Below, piece after piece: positions 10,966 through 19,808 of a stretch of DNA of 64,000 nt. Made by a program: the position numbers and the translations under genes. The notes under the pieces are model-generated. The model saw nothing but the letters and a program-made list of their open reading frames with translations. It did not search any database and had not been told where the DNA came from. The DNA comes from Methylococcales bacterium (GTDB lineage: Bacteria > Pseudomonadota > Gammaproteobacteria > Methylococcales > Methylomonadaceae). The first letter of the stretch is position 1. Every line of letters starts with the position of its first letter. The stretch covers positions 62,001 through 126,000 of the forward strand of contig JAUZSN010000002.1 of assembly GCA_030949405.1 (NCBI GenBank), given 5' to 3'.

Positions 10966-12591
10966 TTAATATCCCCACGTGCTTGAACCGTAAGTGTCCA
11001 TAAAAAAGAATTGTAAAATGGGTACACCAAAGCTAATGAACATTAAGACGGCAATCACTTTATTCCACAATCTAAAGTCATTCAAATACTCAGGCAGCTC
11101 TTTTACTTCATGTAAAGGTTCTGCATATTCCACTTCGCCAACAAAAACTTCTGTCGTTGCGCCAAATTGGGTTTTTACTAAGATGTAAAAAAACAAACAA
11201 GCTGAACTTAATAAAACTAAGCCGCCTAAAATCATCAATATCTCGTATGGTTCCCACGTCATTGTGAGTACATTATTGTATTGCACACTAGAAATACGTC
11301 TAGGCTGACCTAATAAACCGAGAACATGCCAAGGTGTCGTCATAATACTCATACCAATAAACCAAGTCCAAAGCTGTACTAAAGCTAATGAATTAGAGAC
11401 TAACGGTTTCTTGCATAAAAATGGCCATAAATAATAGGCAATTGTAAAATACATAATAACAGTAGTACCTGCAAAGATCAGATGAAAATGTCCTGGTACC
11501 CATGCAGTATTATGGATCATCGCATTCATCGCATAGCTAGCATTTACAATCCCACCAAAACCACCCAATATCAGCATCAATAACGACAGGATAACCCCTA
11601 ATGTCATCGGATTGCTCCACGGTAAACTTCCAATCCAGCCAAATAAGCCTTTACCGCCGCGTAAACGCCCAGCAATTTCTAAAGAAGCAATGACAGTGAA
11701 GCCTGTGACTAAAGTAGGTAAGGCAACAATAAAAGTACCGACACCGTGTAATAGTTTCCAGCCTGACGCATGTTCAGGATCCATATATAAATGATGCATT
11801 CCAATCGGTAACGAAAACACCACTAAGACAATTAATGCCATCCGTGCCGCTTCATCACTGAATAAATATCCGCCCGCTTGTTTAGGAACAAACACATAAA
11901 AAGCAGTATAAGCAGGAATTAACCAAAAATAAACAATGGGATGTAAAGTCCAAGCAAATAAGGTTCTCGCTAAACCCGGATCAAGCGTATCCATTAATCC
12001 TAAAGCAACTGGAATTAACTGAAATAAAACTTCTGCAGCAACGCCAACACTTGTCCATAACCATAAAAGCGCATTGGCAGTAGTCGCAAACATGGCTAAA
12101 GGAACGACTTTACCTGGATTAGATTTTTTCCACTGGTAAAACATCACAATCATGATGCCACACCAAACCCATGAGCCAACCACTAATAAAGTTACCCCTA
12201 TATAAAAAGCAACATGTGCGGTAACAGGGGGATAAAAAGTATAAAGTACAGAAGCTAATCCACTGAGCAGCGGAACGGCTGCAATAACAACACCTAATAT
12301 TGCGATAACGAAACCAGACCAAGCTAATTTAGGGTTCCAAATCGGTATTTTTAAGGAATCACTGGCAGTGTAGTAACCAAACCCCATAATAAAAAAGGTG
12401 GTTAATACATAAGCCATCAATACGCCATGCGTACTAACAGAAGTAAAATACAAACTAATAGAAGTCAGCGATTCAAACAGCCCACTACGTTCTAAAACTT
12501 GAAATTGCCCCATGAAACAGGCAACAATAAAGGCTGTAAAAGCTACCCACATATGGCTAAGGGCTAGATTTTTTGCTGTGGTATTATTCAT
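10966..12591 (-). CDS. ba3-type cytochrome c oxidase subunit I
   Basis: Haem-copper oxygen reductase catalytic subunit, 541 residues with about 13 membrane helices. Recognisable sites include STHGVLMAYVLTTFF (low-spin haem histidine), TLHPIVYFWLIPAYTAFY (CuB histidine and the His-Tyr crosslink pair spaced as in B-type oxidases), IGMHHLYMDPE (two CuB histidines) and WVPGHFHLIFAG (haem ligands). The HPIVYFW context and the lack of the A-type D-channel motif place it in the ba3/B family, which usually has high oxygen affinity. It overlaps the subunit II gene by 8 bases and ends 2 bases before the cytochrome c start, so the operon is translationally coupled. Confidence 0.92.
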   Translation of the reverse strand: MNNTTAKNLALSHMWVAFTAFIVACFMGQFQVLERSGLFESLTSISLYFTSVSTHGVLMAYVLTTFFIMGFGYYTASDSLKIPIWNPKLAWSGFVIAILGVVIAAVPLLSGLASVLYTFYPPVTAHVAFYIGVTLLVVGSWVWCGIMIVMFYQWKKSNPGKVVPLAMFATTANALLWLWTSVGVAAEVLFQLIPVALGLMDTLDPGLARTLFAWTLHPIVYFWLIPAYTAFYVFVPKQAGGYLFSDEAARMALIVLVVFSLPIGMHHLYMDPEHASGWKLLHGVGTFIVALPTLVTGFTVIASLEIAGRLRGGKGLFGWIGSLPWSNPMTLGVILSLLMLILGGFGGIVNASYAMNAMIHNTAWVPGHFHLIFAGTTVIMYFTIAYYLWPFLCKKPLVSNSLALVQLWTWFIGMSIMTTPWHVLGLLGQPRRISSVQYNNVLTMTWEPYEILMILGGLVLLSSACLFFYILVKTQFGATTEVFVGEVEYAEPLHEVKELPEYLNDFRLWNKVIAVLMFISFGVPILQFFFMDTYGSSTWGY

Positions 12592-13144
12592 TATTACTTT
12601 CCTCTTTTGCTATCGCTGTGGTGTTTAGCGCAGCACTTTCTTTAGCTCTCTTTGCTTCCCACTCTTCTTTATCAATCACAAAAGCTTTACTCCACATGTG
12701 GTCATGCCCCAATCCACAATATTCATTACATAGCATTGGGTATTCGCCGGGGCGAGGGAAAGAGCTTTCTACTTGTGCGACATAGCCAGGAACAATCATG
12801 GTGCTCATATTAGTCATCGGCATATGCACGCCATGTAAAACATCCATACTCACCCAGCGAAAGGTTATTTTCGTTTCTGCGGGTAAGATAATTTTTTTAG
12901 GAAAGAAAGCATAGCGACCGGCCACCATTCGCACGGTAATATCCCCATTATCAGCCACTTGTACCCCTAAATTATCTTCAGCAAACTCTTTACTTAAATG
13001 AATTTTACGAGAATCAATCGTTTCTACATTACTGGGAGCATTCACGCTATGAAATAAAGCATCTATTATAATAATAGAAACAAATAAAGCCGACATACCG
13101 AGGGAAATCAAGACCCATTTTTTTTCTAAAGGATCAATATGCAT
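12584..13144 (-). CDS. ba3-type cytochrome c oxidase subunit II (CuA)
   Basis: The CuA-bearing subunit that takes electrons from cytochrome c. There is one N-terminal membrane helix (residues 10-32), then a cupredoxin domain. CuA ligands are all present: His104 in DVLHGVHMP, then Cys139, Cys143, His147 and Met150 in CNEYCGLGHDHM, with Glu141 in the backbone-ligand position. The single anchor and short length (186 residues) match ba3-type subunit II rather than the two-helix aa3 form. It lies 8 bases downstream of the small IIa-like gene and overlaps subunit I by 8 bases. Confidence 0.93.
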   Translation of the reverse strand: MHIDPLEKKWVLISLGMSALFVSIIIIDALFHSVNAPSNVETIDSRKIHLSKEFAEDNLGVQVADNGDITVRMVAGRYAFFPKKIILPAETKITFRWVSMDVLHGVHMPMTNMSTMIVPGYVAQVESSFPRPGEYPMLCNEYCGLGHDHMWSKAFVIDKEEWEAKRAKESAALNTTAIAKEESNNE

Positions 13145-13152
13145 AGCTCACC

Positions 13153-13305
13153 TTAATTAATCATGCCACGAGATAGAAATACCCCGTAATAAAGAAATAA
13201 CCAAGTGACAACCATGCCACCGCCAACGCTTAACATTAGTATCCAAGTACCTGCAGGGGGACTTTCAAGGATTTTTTTTCGTTCTTCATCGCTCATTTTG
13301 TTCAT
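13153..13305 (-). CDS. Small ba3 oxidase subunit IIa-like protein (50 aa)
   Basis: A short frame of 50 codons at the head of the oxidase operon. The product begins MNKMSDEERKKILESPPAGT and continues into one membrane helix (WILMLSVGGGMVVTWLFLYYG), ending GVFLSRGMIN. Thermus ba3 oxidase has a comparable single-helix subunit IIa that supplies the helix missing from its one-anchor subunit II; position and topology suggest the same role here. The ATG at 13305 follows an AGAGG ribosome site, and the stop is 8 bases before the subunit II start. Assignment rests on topology and context, since such proteins are too short for motifs. Confidence 0.7.
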   Translation of the reverse strand: MNKMSDEERKKILESPPAGTWILMLSVGGGMVVTWLFLYYGVFLSRGMIN

Positions 13306-13359
13306 ATTAAACCTCTTTGATTATTAAAAATAAGGGTATTTTTCACTAAAATACTTACC

Positions 13360-15112
13360 CTACATTCCGCACCCCAAATTAGCCGCTTCCTGAATATAAT
13401 TTCTCATATTTTTCACCCAACAGGCTTAACAACAAAATATGGTAAGAATTCATATTTAAAACAAGGGCTTGAGAGTCTGGAAATAACAAGACATGAATAC
13501 CTCTAAAAAACTGAAATACCCAGCGGGCAGTTGGCTTACTGATTTCATGCCCTTTTTGATTCGGAAACGTTTTTTTCGCTTGCTGGAGAGATTGACGAAT
13601 TCGGTACTCCAATGCCGCGTATAGCAACAGGCAGAGAGTCATGAGTATCATTAAAACCATCATTCGCTTGGGTGATTTCAAGAATAAACTTGATGCCATA
13701 AATAACGGGTCTTTCATAAACCTGAAACCGCGCTCTACTTTTTGCTGGCTTTTATACAAATCAATAACTTCGGCATCGGATAATTGCTCGCTATCTAGCT
13801 GGTTGGTCGCTAAAATATAGCAACTTTTACGTTGAATCCGCTTTTGGCGCGGCTCTAGCAAGGTCATGATTGAACCGCGAATTTGATAATCATAATAGTC
13901 TGGTTGCTGGTCTTTTTTGGGACGACCTGAACTTTTATAACGAGCGATTTTGGCAACAGGTTCAGAAATAACCTCGATAAGTGTTTCTTTTTCTTTGAAT
14001 TTTTCTAAAGCTTTTGTCGCATCTTCTAGGCAACTAAAATTTTGAGTACATAGTTTTTGATAGCTTTTGTTTAACGCAGTGGTTTGTTTGAGCCATTGCT
14101 TGTTGATAGTTTTGGTCGCACGGTTTCTTGATTCGGGCGAATAGATCACAATCCAGCGTTGATTTACCTCCGCATAGCGACAGCAAAGGCTTCTAACGCC
14201 TTTTTCATCGGGAGTTTGCATTAATTCAGGAATGATAGCGTCAATAATCTCATTGCTTAAATTGATAGTCCCAGGAACGCGACTAATCCATAAGCAATCA
14301 ATCATTTCCTTTAGGTTTTTCGCGGTATATAGCGCACTGTCAGCAATCAGATATTCAAGCCCGACATCTGTTTTTAATTGCCCGATATGATTTTTGATGA
14401 GTTCATGAAAACTGTCTTTATCAATTGTATTACCGTTGAGAGGCTCCATCAGCAGCGGGATGCCTGCTTGATGTTCACAAATCAATTGCAATCCAATCTG
14501 GTTTAAATCAGGACGATGATCGCGGCTATAGCCTTTGGTAATATGAACCACGCCGTCTTTGGGTTCATCGTTGCTATTGTGAACGCCATCGGTATGAAAA
14601 CTAGTGGTATCGACGTGAGTTATACGGCATTCCAAATCCAATATTTTTACGGTTTTCATCGAGATTTGAGCAAAGAGTTCACTCACGCCGTGTTTAAAAA
14701 TAGCATCCATTGCTCGACCGAGCGTTGTATCATTGAGCTGTTCGGCTTGAATATTGGATGCAATCAACCGTTCAACAGGTTTATCGTCAAAAAAATTCGG
14801 GGTTAGATACAACGGGCTTTGGGTAAAGCCTAAGCCATTAATCACCATAGCCTTCACCGCCTGCCCGACTGAAACGTGGCGTTGTTCAAGGTCTTGAGGG
14901 ATCAGGGTATCAATGAGCGTACCAATACCTAACTCATCATAAAGCGCGGCGACCAAGCCAAGATGGTCTAAGTTCTGACTTCTGTAAAATGCTGGTGCTT
15001 GCATTGAACCCGTTTCGATATGGACAGCGATGGTATTTTCCTTGAAATGTTAGCTTTGTGTGGTCTGTATTATAAAATACCTAATTTTAAAATTATAGAT
15101 GCGGAATGTAGG
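13360..15112 (-). mobile_element. IS1634-type insertion sequence, apparently complete
   Basis: Terminal inverted repeats CCTACATTCCGCA (13360) and TGCGGAATGTAGG (ending 15112) bracket one intact transposase gene. No clear target duplication is seen: the flanks share only a 4-base TTAC. The element lies 55 bases upstream of the first oxidase gene and points the same way, so it separates the operon from any older upstream promoter region. Confidence 0.85.
13379..15004 (-). CDS. IS1634-family transposase
   Basis: A 541-residue DDE transposase. Candidate catalytic residues are Asp in THVDTTSFHTDG, Asp in YLIADSALYT, and Glu in QKVERGFRFMKDPLF, the last being highly typical of the IS1634/IS4 group. 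A hydrophobic stretch (MMVLMILMTLCLLLYAALEY) follows the glutamate, as in relatives. The frame is unbroken and both terminal repeats are present, so this copy may be active. Confidence 0.88.
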   Translation of the reverse strand: MQAPAFYRSQNLDHLGLVAALYDELGIGTLIDTLIPQDLEQRHVSVGQAVKAMVINGLGFTQSPLYLTPNFFDDKPVERLIASNIQAEQLNDTTLGRAMDAIFKHGVSELFAQISMKTVKILDLECRITHVDTTSFHTDGVHNSNDEPKDGVVHITKGYSRDHRPDLNQIGLQLICEHQAGIPLLMEPLNGNTIDKDSFHELIKNHIGQLKTDVGLEYLIADSALYTAKNLKEMIDCLWISRVPGTINLSNEIIDAIIPELMQTPDEKGVRSLCCRYAEVNQRWIVIYSPESRNRATKTINKQWLKQTTALNKSYQKLCTQNFSCLEDATKALEKFKEKETLIEVISEPVAKIARYKSSGRPKKDQQPDYYDYQIRGSIMTLLEPRQKRIQRKSCYILATNQLDSEQLSDAEVIDLYKSQQKVERGFRFMKDPLFMASSLFLKSPKRMMVLMILMTLCLLLYAALEYRIRQSLQQAKKTFPNQKGHEISKPTARWVFQFFRGIHVLLFPDSQALVLNMNSYHILLLSLLGEKYEKLYSGSG

Positions 15113-15135
15113 TTTACAATAAGAATACACTAATA

Positions 15136-16252
15136 GACTTGTTCTTCTAAATAAAATATATTAAAATCAATTGCTTATATATACTTGATAACATTCACAA
15201 TCAGTTGATACAGCCTAATAAATAAACTTTAAATTAAATTATTAAAAATAATAAATAAGCTTTATAATAAATTTCTATAAAAAATAAAAATCAAAGTATA
15301 ACATGAAAATAAAAGAAATTTTACCAAGAATTTATGATGATAGACAGTTAAGAGCTTTAACAGGATTAAAAACAGAACATTTTATTTTACTATTATCTCT
15401 ATTTGAAAAGACCCTTATTGAAGATCAAAAAGAAAAACATGAAAATAAAGAAAGAAAATACGGTAGTGGTTTAGATAGCACATTAAAAACACCCGCAGAC
15501 AAATTATTATTTATATTAAATTATATGAAGTGTTATTCTACTTTCGATCACTTAGGGTTTTCTTTTAATATGAATAAATCATGCGCTCATACTCATGTAT
15601 ACAAATTATTTCCAATTTTAATAAAGACGTTAGATATATTTAATGTTTTACCTGCAACAAGTTTTTCAACCCCTGAAGAAATGCAGCAGGCTTTTGGCGG
15701 AGTTCAAACATTGATAATAGATGCTACAGAGCGTGCTGTACAACGCCATAGTGACTATGAAGAACAAAATGAATTTTACAGTGGTAAAAAAAACAGCATA
15801 CAATTAAAAATACCACTATAGCTTCTTTAGGTCATTTAATTTTATATATTGGGGTTAGTTTTCCAGGTAAAAATCATGATTATGGAATGTTTAAAAAAGA
15901 ATTTAATCCAGAATTAAATTGGTTTAGTAATTTTAATATATTTATTGATTTAGGTTATTTGGGGTTTAATAATGAATATAAAACTAATTCGGTAAATATT
16001 CCTCATAAAAAACCAAATAAATCTAAGCATAATCCAAACCCAACATTAACTGAAAAACAAAAAAAAGAAAACAAAGAGATGAGTCGTGAAAGAGTCATTG
16101 TTGAGCATGTAATCGGTGGAATGAAAAGATATAGATGTCTAGTTGACAAGTTTAGAAATAAAAAAGAAGGTGTAAAAGATTTATTTTCTTTTTTAGCGGC
16201 TATCCTATGGAATTTTAACATGATATATTAACTTCTTCTTAAAGAACAAGTC
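15136..16252 (+). mobile_element. IS5-type (IS427-like) insertion sequence, copy 1
   Basis: An 1117-bp element with ends GACTTGTTCTT and AAGAACAAGTC. Both copies in the window have the same length. TA flanks each end, and in this copy the shared flank extends to TAATA, consistent with a short TA-type target duplication. The 5' 165 bases before the transposase are very AT-rich. Confidence 0.82.
15303..16231 (+). CDS. IS5-family transposase made by -1 frameshift
   Basis: Two overlapping frames together encode one transposase. The first (15303-15821) has the N-terminal helix-turn-helix region and the first catalytic Asp in TLIIDATERAVQR. The second supplies the SLGHLILYIGVSFPGKNHDYG segment, the second Asp in FIDLGYLGF and the Glu-bearing RERVIVEHVIGGMKRYRCL. 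They meet at A AAA AAC, a canonical -1 slippery heptamer placed in the correct phase: after a one-base slip the message reads QHTIKNTTIASLGHL, the expected family sequence. IS427-like elements are known to use frameshifting. The start at 15303 matches the second copy. The shift itself is inferred from sequence. Confidence 0.78.
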
Positions 16253-16400
16253 TAATATACCAACTGAGCAATACCTTTGCCAATTTATATTTTAGCCTTA
16301 TTTTGAATGTAGGTAAGAATTAGGCGAATTTCCCGATAATATTCAGGGAAGCGGTTTTGGTAAAACCTTGTCATCTTTATTCTTTATCAATACCATCATC

Positions 16401-18101
16401 GGCTACCAATTTAAGACGGGACATCCAGCAATTTCAAAGGGTTAGAAAACACACGCTTTCGACTATTTCTAGGAAGCGGTAACTCGCCCATTTCATTCAG
16501 TAGCCATGAAAACAAGTCTGGAAACTCGGTATCAAATAAACGCATGGCGGCGGTTGTGCCATCCTCACGTTTGATTCCGTAGTTATGAATGACCGTCAAC
16601 GCGTTTAATCGCTTTTTATTCAAACCTCGCCCATTGCGATACATTTGCGATAAACAGCCATTTCGCCCTTCCACCGCAGATGAACTGCGTTGAAACTGCC
16701 TTGCCATATGCTCCGCCAATGTTAGCCATCGCTGCATTTCACTGATTGATAACTTTGCACTAAATGGGTCTGATTTGAGCTTATCAGACGCGGTTTCCCA
16801 AGCTTTTCGATAGTTTTCCTTTGACCTGCGGCTTTTAGTTTGTTCCATTTTCTGATGCCAATAAACAACGGGTAATAATGTTGTGGTCAACCAATATTCG
16901 GTATCCGCATCAAGCCCCAAATTTTGCAAGGTTTCGCGTACCCAAAGCCACCAAAAACTGATGGATACCGCTAACGGTTTTATTTGATTACGAAACTTTT
17001 TCATCACGCCTTTATGATCGTTAATCCCTTGTTTTTCCGCTATTTTTCAAAGGCTCGCGCTCTTAACTCTAGCAACTTCTCAACCTGTTCCGCATCGTTT
17101 CTACGACTATCATTGAGTGAAAAAGGATGAACTTCATCCGCAATCCCTTGTAAGTTTTCGTGATAATCTGTTTGTATTTTTTTGGCTTCTTCAAGCTCTT
17201 TTTCAGCCGTTATCCGTGTTGTTTTAAGTCCAATAATTTTCTGCATCGTTGCCGTTTTAGAAACAGTAGACTCTGCGGTTTGCGCTGCTTGCCGCTGTTT
17301 TTCAGCCCTTGCTGCACGCCTGCCGATTTTCGCGCCTAACCAGCGACTCATATCTTGTTGAGCATGAAAAATATCTGCCCCCGATTCGCACTTAAACCCC
17401 GTCACTGCCATTTTTATCAACGCCTTAGCGCGATCACTAATCGCATGATTAACCTCAATGCCTAATGATTCTAATCGTGGCGAAACCTTTTTATACCAAG
17501 TATCGTAGCACCTATCATCGCTAATATCTTCCAACAAAAGATAGCCAGAACGTAAGTCCATTAAAACTAAAATCATAAAGTTGCCGAAAAAGTCTCATCC
17601 AGCCCAGCAACAACTTTACGTGTTTGTTTTTTCACACTTTTTCGCATTCTTGCTGAAACTGCGGCAATAAGACTTCCATTTTATTGATTTGAGTCCGCAG
17701 TGCGTCGGGTGATACGCCCACATGGGTGTCAATCCGTATCATTTTAAAAAACAGCGATAAAGTCTCTGCACCTACGCCTGCCTTTAATCCAAAGACATAC
17801 AAGGCGGAAAACACCATTAATCTTTGCCAAGAACTACCTGCCTCGGTTTCCCATAATGATGATTCAGGATGTCGATTTCGCTTTGTTTGCGCTTGACGAT
17901 GACGATGCACACTGCTTTTTGAGCGACCAACAATTGAAGCTAAGTTACGAACAGTTTGCTTGCCTGTTGTTGTAATTTCAGCGATAATTGCGTGACTAGC
18001 TGCGCGTATTTTCTGTGTTGTTCTGTTTTTTTAGTCATTAACCTATGATACAAGAATATCGCAGTTAGTTCTTTATTTTGTCCCGTCTTAAGTTGGTAGC
18101 C
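16401..18101 (-). mobile_element. DUF6399-type insertion sequence, copy 2, with 8-bp target duplication
   Basis: A complete 1701-bp element. Its ends are GGCTACCAATTTAAGACGGG and the inverse CCCGTCTTAAGTTGGTAGCC. CCATCATC occurs immediately outside both ends (16393-16400 and 18102-18109), an 8-bp target duplication showing insertion as a unit. This copy defines the boundaries used for the truncated copy and the derived MITEs elsewhere in the window. Confidence 0.9.
16411..17910 (-). pseudogene. DUF6399-type transposase, broken by three one-base deletions
   Basis: The sequence is otherwise identical to the intact copy at 3697-5199, but the frame is split into pieces 16411-17007, 17040-17576 and 17632-17910. 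Each break is the loss of one base from a six-base homopolymer: T6 to T5 near 17043, A6 to A5 near 17587, and T6 to T5 near 17638. Since the copies are otherwise so similar, these are either very recent mutations or sequencing errors. Confidence 0.85.
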
Positions 18102-18142
18102 CCATCATCAACATGTTATACAGCCTCTATTATTGGAATAAA

Positions 18143-18334
18143 TCAATAATTTATCATATACATAGGTAATGAGTTTTTGCGTGGAAACCCAGATTTTTGC
18201 GAATATCTGCTGGGTTTCACTATCGATCTACCCAGCCTGCGATGATTAAAGCTTTGGTAGTCACTTCCAATAACGGCTATTTTATTCGGGGTATTTTCAG
18301 CCCATTGAGTAATTTTTGTCAGTAAGGCATTCAT
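18143..18334 (-). pseudogene. Possible N-terminal fragment of an AMP-binding enzyme
   Basis: A 63-codon frame. Its first 28 residues (LTKITQWAENTPNKIAVIGS and neighbours) resemble the start of acyl-adenylating or nonribosomal-peptide adenylation proteins, while the rest does not. A perfect 9-bp inverted repeat (GAAACCCAG / CTGGGTTTC) lies within the divergent part, so a repeat may have interrupted the gene. The function is lost if the reading is right; the family guess is weak. Confidence 0.3.
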
Positions 18335-18647
18335 AAAATAATTTTTCTAATCAAGTTACTTTAAAACTTAATTAGCATAAGCCATGTCAATACAGTAATA
18401 TTAATTTAACCAATTGATAAATAATTAAATAATAATATTTTGTAGTTAAAAACAAATAAAGCAATAAAGGGGTCAGATACTGTTCGCATTTGAAGGCGTT
18501 ATTAAAGAGAGGTAGGCACTAATCTGACCCACGATTTTCTAATCAAGAATAATTACAGTGTCTCTACTTCTCATCCAACCGTCATTGGATAGTGCCATTT
18601 TTTTAACTAAATTGACACTGGAATCTAAGATACAAGTGTTAATTAAA
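18335..18647. other. Intergenic stretch with one small inverted repeat element
   Basis: No coding frame is supported. AT-rich sequence surrounds a short element (18470-18530) with perfect 9-bp inverted ends GGGTCAGAT / ATCTGACCC. Its GGGTCA ends resemble those of the repeats at 31.1 and 36.4 kb. Confidence 0.5.
18470..18530. repeat. REP/MITE-like element with GGGTCAGAT ends
   Basis: A 61-base unit bounded by GGGTCAGAT and its exact inverse. Similar GGGGTCAG-ended repeats in gammaproteobacteria are often REP sequences mobilised by RAYT (IS200-like) transposases. No RAYT gene is present in this window. Confidence 0.45.
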
Positions 18648-18833
18648 TTACACACCTGTGGTTTTCTTGCCTAGATTTTCTGTCACTCGCCTGACAGCAA
18701 GCAGGCGACCACTTACAGAGTGACTGAGCAAGCGTTGCAAGTTTTTCACCCGCCGTCACTTACCCTGTTTAACGGTCTTCACAATACGCGCTTGAAGTTT
18801 ACGCACATAACGATTCGCCCGCGTCCAATTGAA
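18648..18833 (-). pseudogene. N-terminal fragment of a group II intron reverse transcriptase
   Basis: Read on the reverse strand the segment gives FNWTRANRYVRKLQARIVK, then VKNLQRLLSHSVSGRLLAVR and RVTENLGKKTTGV. This is the characteristic start of bacterial LtrA-type intron-encoded proteins (InWkkv...LQrRI...VknLqrLL...AVrrVTeN.GKkTpGVDG). One codon that is normally Trp is TGA, and the sequence stops at the GVD position. The remainder of the reverse transcriptase and the intron RNA are absent here. It abuts an IS1182 fragment, so this is a patchwork of dead elements. Confidence 0.65.
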
Positions 18834-18852
18834 CCCGCAAATAAAGGAGTCA

Positions 18853-19446
18853 GAACGGTCTTCACGACGGGAAATTTCAGCTGGAATATCAAAATTTTCT
18901 ATTTTCAGTTTCAGCCCGTTTAAGCAAAGTTTTTACTTCTTCTTTTAATTGTGTTTCCAGTTTGCAGGCATATTTCCAGCTCATTGCCTTATGTTTACTG
19001 GCATTGGCTTTAATTTTAGTCCCATCAATTATAAATATCGCCCAATTTAAAAATCTTCATGTTATGAGCAATTTGCAACAGCATTACAAACAATTCGCCC
19101 AGCTCAGATAAAAACCGCTTCCGAAAAGTATTGATGCTATCGTGGTCAGGATGCAAGCCAGAAGCAATATACAATACGGGAATTAACTCATAGATTGCTC
19201 TTTCTATTTTACGACTGGAAAATATGCCCTTGGCATAGCAATAAAAGAGTAAAGCTAACATCATTTTCGGCGGATACCCCCCTTACTTCCTCCACGTTTA
19301 TAAGCATTTTCGATCACACGGGTATCCAATTGCTCAACGACATCAACTATAAAAATAGCTAAATCGTCATCCTTTAACCATTCCACTAAATTATCAGGTA
19401 AGACAATTGGCTCGCCTCTATCTATTTTTATGAATTTGTGACTCAT
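18853..19446 (-). pseudogene. IS1182-family transposase remnant
   Basis: The N-terminal half of an IS1182-type transposase lies in several frames. The frame at 19261-19446 has FIVDVVEQLDTRVIENAYKR. The frame at 19025-19264 has MMLALLFYCYAKGIFSSRKI followed by GLHPDHDSINTFRKRF. Further frames give IDGTKIKANASKHKAMSW and DIPAEISRRED. At least two frameshifts separate them, and everything after DIPAEISRRED is missing where the group II fragment begins. Confidence 0.75.
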
Positions 19447-19808
19447 TTTAAGGCAATCTTAATTTTAAGTATATTAGCTATAAATTGTAGCAGAAAGACT
19501 AAAAGTCCGACAAACGCCCAGGATAGGGTGATAAGATGAATCTAAGTGAATCGTTGTAATCACCGTCATCAAAATGAGGCGGTACGTTTGAACTAAATGG
19601 GAAAGGTTAAAAAATGAATAGTCTATCTGCGAAACAAAGTAAGTCTGATTATCTCTTTATGGTGTGAAGTAAATTTTCCACAAGACTTTATTGATGGCTA
19701 AGCGGATAGGAATATTGGTAATGTTAGATTATTAAATAGGAACGGGGGGTTGAAGGCAGGTTCTATTTATTTTTTAATAATGAATTTATCGGGCTTATAT
19801 GAAAACTT
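19447..19808. other. Intergenic stretch between two dead elements
   Basis: 362 bases between the IS1182 remnant and the IS66-like copy. I find no coding frame longer than about 17 codons after a start with a ribosome site, and no clear repeat. It is probably older, degraded mobile DNA. Confidence 0.45.

Noticed and set aside
18720-18923. 67-codon plus-strand frame
   Set aside because: The opposite strand gives clear group II RT and IS1182 sequence; this frame has no motif.
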